Shown here piece by piece: positions 60,823-64,000 of a stretch of 64,000 nucleotides of DNA (the first letter of the stretch is position 1; each line of letters begins with the position of its first letter). The stretch covers positions 496,001-560,000 of the forward strand of contig CAVWHY010000012.1 in the NCBI GenBank assembly GCA_963754955.1, read 5' to 3'. The position numbers were made by a program, and so were the translations under genes. Origin of the DNA: CAVQJU01 sp963754955 (GTDB taxonomy: Bacteria > Acidobacteriota > Vicinamibacteria > Vicinamibacterales > CAVVIG01). The notes beneath the pieces were generated by a model that made no database searches, was not told the DNA's origin, and was given only the letters and a program-made list of their open reading frames with translations.

Positions 60823-62428
60823 TCAGTCCAGGCCCAGGAGTCTGACCAGCTGTTTCGCGGCGCGCTGCCCTTCGGAGGCCGCGCCCTCCATGAATCCCTG
60901 GAAGTCTACTGACGTGTGCTCTCCGCAGAACAGCACGCCGCCCTGCCGCACGCGCTCATAGCCACCGAAGCTCGTATATTGGCCCGTTCTGTAGAACGAG
61001 TACGAGGCGCCGAAGAAAGGACTCTTGTGAGGTAGCGATTGCGTCGCCTTCCCGTTCCAGGAGAGCCCGGGATAGACAGCCGCGATCTGAGATTGCGCGA
61101 TGGCGGCGTCGGTTCGAACGCCTCCGTTGTTGGCCACCGCGAACGCGGGGCCGGTGACGGCGGCGTCCGTTGTCGAGCCACCCGAGTAGTAGACGAGGAT
61201 TCCGGGAGCGCCGCCTTGCCCCCGGGTCGTTTCCCACGTCGTCTGGTAGCCGGTGTCGGCGTAGCTCGAGCCATTCGAGACGCCGGGCCACGGGCCCTTT
61301 CCAAGCCAGCCGCGTTCAGCGTACTGAAGGTGCAACTTGCCGTTGTGGCCGCGCCCCTGTTCGGCGATCGCTTGATGTTTCAGCGCATCGAATCCCGCGC
61401 GGGAAATGTCTACCTGGTTCAGCACGGCGAACGGCAACGCAAGGACGACGAAATCCGCCGTCATTTCAGTAGTGCCGCCGGCTCGCTCGAACGTGACCTT
61501 GTATCGCCCGTTCGTCGTTTCAGCGACTCTCGTCAGCCGATGGCCGAGGCGCACGGAATCGCTACCCAGGGATCGCGCGATCGCTTCGGGCAGCTGCTGA
61601 TTGCCGCCGCGGATGTGGAACTTCTCGTCCGACTCGCCAAAGAGCGCCAGAGAGCTGGCATTCGGCTGGAAGCCGAGCAGGAAAATCAGGTTCAGCGCCG
61701 ACTGCTCGGTAGAGTCCGCACCGTACTCGATGACGTAGGCCACATCGAGGAGCGCCCCCAGCGGTGACCGATGTCCTCCGGGAATGCGGCGCTCGACGTA
61801 GTCGTGGACGCTCATGCTGTCCAGTGCTCGACCCGCCGCGCGTGTTCGCGTCGAAGGTCGTTGGAAAACCGGCTGCCGCGGCGTCTCCGGCGATGATGTC
61901 GGCGACGACGCCAAAATCGCGATCGGCCTGACTCTTCGCGTAGTACCGTCCCGAGAAGTAGTAGACGTCGTCCGACTTCGGCGGCTGGGCCCCGAGCAGG
62001 TTGTCCATGCGCAAACCGAAACGTTTCGCGAGATTCCTGAGCGTCGTGTGGCTCGTGTCGATGAGCTCGCCGCACCACTCGGTGACCTGGTTGGCGTCCC
62101 AGTAGCTGTTGTTCGAAAACAGGCGGCCGCCGATGCGGGCGGACGCTTCGTACACCGTGCTCCTGATGCCGACATCCGCGAGCTCCAGCGCGCAATTCAG
62201 TCCCGCAATACCTGCGCCGGCGATCACGATATTCGGAGCAGGGGCACCGAAGGACAATCGCGGGACCATCGTCGCAGCCGCAGCGGCCCCGCCCGTCGCC
62301 AGGAATGTCCGGCGCGACACGCCGCGGGCTTCGCGGACTGCCTCGATCGTGGTGCCACGGGCCTTCGCGATTTGCGCATCGCGAAACAACGAACGCAGAG
62401 CACCGAGAAGCGGAGTCCTGGTGGGCAT
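60823..62428 (-). CDS. Tat-exported flavin amine-oxidase-like FAD oxidoreductase, one frameshift
   Basis: About 535 residues from ATG 62428. A twin-arginine signal is present (GVSRRTFLATGGAAAAATMV), so the folded flavoprotein is exported with its FAD. FAD-binding motifs are NIVIAGAGIAGLNCALELAD and ASARIGGRLFSN; the C-terminal GGVLFCGEHTSVDFQGFMEG, then GAASEGQRAA is the usual second FAD contact of monoamine-oxidase-type enzymes. A slip near 61,840 joins the two halves. It oxidises a primary or secondary amine (or related donor) in the periplasm; substrate unknown. Confidence 0.93.
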
Positions 62429-62546
62429 GGGAGACCTTTGTTTGTGCGAGGCGTTGAGCCCGGATTGTAGCGGAGCTTGCCGGATCATGACGCGCAATTT
62501 GTAGCGGCCCGCCGCAATCCGATCGGCTAGAATCTCGCTCAACCTC

Positions 62547-63272
62547 ATGCGTCCCGTCGTGTTCGCGCTTGTCCTGCTGAGCGCTGCCACGATTGCAGCG
62601 GCCGACGATGCCGAATCCGGAAAACCGTCGCCGCCCACGAACAAGCTGACGCTGGCGTACTACGCGTTCTCCTCGGGTACGCGTGGCATGGATGCCAATC
62701 TCAGGCACACATTCAAATCGATGACGGCGTGGATCGGGACGTATCACGAGGACGATGGGTTCAACCAGACGCGGGTGGGATACGAATACGACTACCGCTC
62801 CCGCTGGTTGACGATCGTGCCGTCGGTGCAGGCGGCTACGCACGACTTCCTTGGCGCGACGATTTACGCTGAAGCCGGCGCCCGCGTGTTCGCGATCGCC
62901 GGGATGGGGCGCACAAATCTCAATCCCTATTGGAACCTCGGCTTCGACCCCAACGACTACGTCCAGTTCGGCGCCGGCTATCGGGATGGATCCGGCAACA
63001 CGATCTCTGCGTACGCGATCCACGACAATCGGCTCGATACCGGACAGACCAACACGCACGTGATCGTCCGGCGTTATCTGCCGCATGAATGGCGCCTGAC
63101 CCTGGACACTGTCTACGAGCAGGGCCGCGGCGGCGACGGCATCGAGTTGAAGAGCTGGGCGGTGAGCGCCGACGTCGACTGGAGGCGATGGTTCGTACGC
63201 GTCGCCGAAGATCCGCACGTCAACTACACGCCAGATCGTCAGCTGCGCTTCGCGGGAGGGTTGCGCTTTTAG
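62547..63272 (+). CDS. Exported beta-barrel-like protein, unknown
   Basis: 241 residues, intact, with a signal peptide (VVFALVLLSAATIAAADD). The mature part alternates hydrophobic and polar residues with many aromatics (LTLAYYAFSSGTRGMD; QTRVGYEYDYRSRWLTIVPS; NLGFDPNDYVQFGAGY; WRLTLDTVYEQG) and ends LRFAGGLRF, a terminal Phe as in outer-membrane barrels. TAGAAT at 62528-62533 lies 13 bases before the ATG with no Shine-Dalgarno (leaderless?). Divergent from the flavoprotein. No named family. Confidence 0.75.
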   Translation: MRPVVFALVLLSAATIAAADDAESGKPSPPTNKLTLAYYAFSSGTRGMDANLRHTFKSMTAWIGTYHEDDGFNQTRVGYEYDYRSRWLTIVPSVQAATHDFLGATIYAEAGARVFAIAGMGRTNLNPYWNLGFDPNDYVQFGAGYRDGSGNTISAYAIHDNRLDTGQTNTHVIVRRYLPHEWRLTLDTVYEQGRGGDGIELKSWAVSADVDWRRWFVRVAEDPHVNYTPDRQLRFAGGLRF

Positions 63273-63326
63273 CACTACAATTGCCATGGCTCTCCAGCAC
63301 ACTGCGAAGAAGCGCGCGGAGGCGCG

Positions 63327-64000
63327 ATGGCTGAACAGCAGGACGCTCGTCACATGCTCGAGCAGGCGGAACGCGCCGCAACGGCCGGCGACCTCGCGTC
63401 TGCTGATACGTTCCTGAAAAGCGCCGCGCGCATTCAAGAACAAGAGCTCGGCCCGCTTCATCCGGATCTCGCCATCACTTTGAACAACCGCGCCGTCGTC
63501 GCGGAAGGAAGGGGAAGTTGGAGTGAGGCGGAGAGCCTTTATCGCCGCGCTGCGGCCATAGCTGCGGCGGCGCTTCAGCCCGATCATCCGATGGTCGTGG
63601 AGACCCGGCAGAACCTCGAAGACTTCTGCCGCGCACACGGCTTGTCGCTCGACTCACCCGCTGCGACCAGTACGCAAACGCCCGCCGCCGTTGCGCCCGC
63701 GACGACGATTGCTGATCAGCCGCATCCGGCCGCTGCAGTTCCACTCCCCGTGTTCCGTCCGGTTCGATGGGTTGTGGCCGCTGCCGTGGTGCTCGGGGCT
63801 GCAGTACTGCTCGTTCTGAGTCCGTGGTCGACTCGCGATGCGCCGGCACCCGCGCCGAAGTCCGAGCCCTCTGCGTCTCAACCCGTCGCCGCCGGCCCCG
63901 GGCCCGCGGCAGAAGCGCCACCGCCGGCGCCCGCGCCGCGAAGCGACGACCGGAACGTTCCCGCTCGCAAAGCGCCTGCGGCGGGCGGCGCGACAGTCGC
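63327..64000 (+). CDS. TPR (kinesin-light-chain-like) membrane protein, 3'-truncated by window
   Basis: ATG 63327, with GGAGG five bases upstream; the frame stays open to the window end (at least 224 residues). TPR helices are MLEQAERAATAGDLASADTF and LGPLHPDLAITLNNRAVVAE, then WSEAESLYRRAAAIAAAALQ and HPMVVETRQNLEDFC, the TPR_12 pattern. A single membrane segment (WVVAAAVVLGAAVLLVLSPW) follows, then a Pro/Ala-rich stretch, presumably periplasmic. Such proteins often continue into another domain outside the window. It is not visible as a closed ORF because it lacks a stop here. Confidence 0.8.
   Translation, partial: MAEQQDARHMLEQAERAATAGDLASADTFLKSAARIQEQELGPLHPDLAITLNNRAVVAEGRGSWSEAESLYRRAAAIAAAALQPDHPMVVETRQNLEDFCRAHGLSLDSPAATSTQTPAAVAPATTIADQPHPAAAVPLPVFRPVRWVVAAAVVLGAAVLLVLSPWSTRDAPAPAPKSEPSASQPVAAGPGPAAEAPPPAPAPRSDDRNVPARKAPAAGGATV

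Noticed and set aside
61812..63638. 608-codon minus-strand ORF across the flavoprotein and barrel genes
   Set aside because: Antisense to the intact gene at 62547 and out of frame with the flavoprotein.
1..64000. CRISPR array, prophage, insertion sequence or integron
   Set aside because: No regularly spaced repeats, transposase, integrase or phage structural genes were seen on either strand.

Overview
The window is one contiguous, gene-dense, very GC-rich piece of bacterial chromosome with no plasmid or phage hallmark. Several things suggest a soil or sediment Acidobacteriota, probably of the Vicinamibacteria type. There is a PQQ beta-propeller dehydrogenase translationally coupled to a cytochrome c. 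There are secreted proteins of the 'TPDGKPDLSGVW' kind, a BACON/carboxypeptidase-regulatory lipoprotein, GTG and TTG starts, and many short dispersed palindromes. This placement is inferred from gene content and style; no rRNA is present to prove it.

Layout. 0-11.8 kb: the end of a SNF2/RapA-type helicase, a lipoprotein, small envelope proteins, NhaA, a fused MFS/spermidine-synthase-like protein, the PQQ dehydrogenase/cytochrome c pair and a BaiN-type flavoprotein. 11.9-20.9 kb: a four-gene RND tripartite efflux operon (YncE-like propeller, TolC, adaptor, RND pump), divergent from an OmpR-type response regulator and histidine kinase. 20.9-32.7 kb: small regulators, an RRM protein, NamZ-type muramidase, DinB, LOG, SRPBCC, DUF423, a NifA-like sigma-54 activator, pyruvate kinase, O-methyltransferase, amidase and a carboxymuconolactone-decarboxylase-like protein. 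32.8-39.1 kb: the lysine/diaminopimelate pathway in one direction (asd-lysC-dapB-dapA-dapD-M20/dapE). It is preceded by what looks like a complete transcription attenuator whose leader peptide is rich in Asn, Lys and Thr. 39.1-52.9 kb: alpha/beta hydrolase, a two-subunit M16 protease, Mrp ATPase, small zinc-ribbon proteins, and an AddAB-like helicase/nuclease pair coupled to a secreted protein. 53-64 kb: S9-type hydrolase, tRNA-Ala(GGC), a GIY-YIG protein, a yaiO/HEAT/glycosyltransferase operon broken by an internal 1.4 kb inversion, a PadR-regulated membrane protein, a Tat-exported amine-oxidase-like flavoprotein, a beta-barrel candidate and a TPR protein that runs off the end.

Three cross-cutting features stand out. 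(1) A roughly 53-bp twin-hairpin palindrome (ends GTAGCG/CGCTAC or GTAGTGC/GCACTAC) occurs at least five times between genes, and half-copies sit in frame inside two proteins, where they encode the peptide V-R-L-(K/Q)-P-D. (2) An attenuator-like leader precedes asd. (3) Single-base frameshifts are abundant but unevenly spread (dense at 12.5-18.9, 24-26, 48-50 and 55-59 kb, nearly absent at 26-31 and 33.8-47 kb). This looks more like an unpolished assembly than real gene decay, so frameshifted genes are annotated at full reconstructed length.
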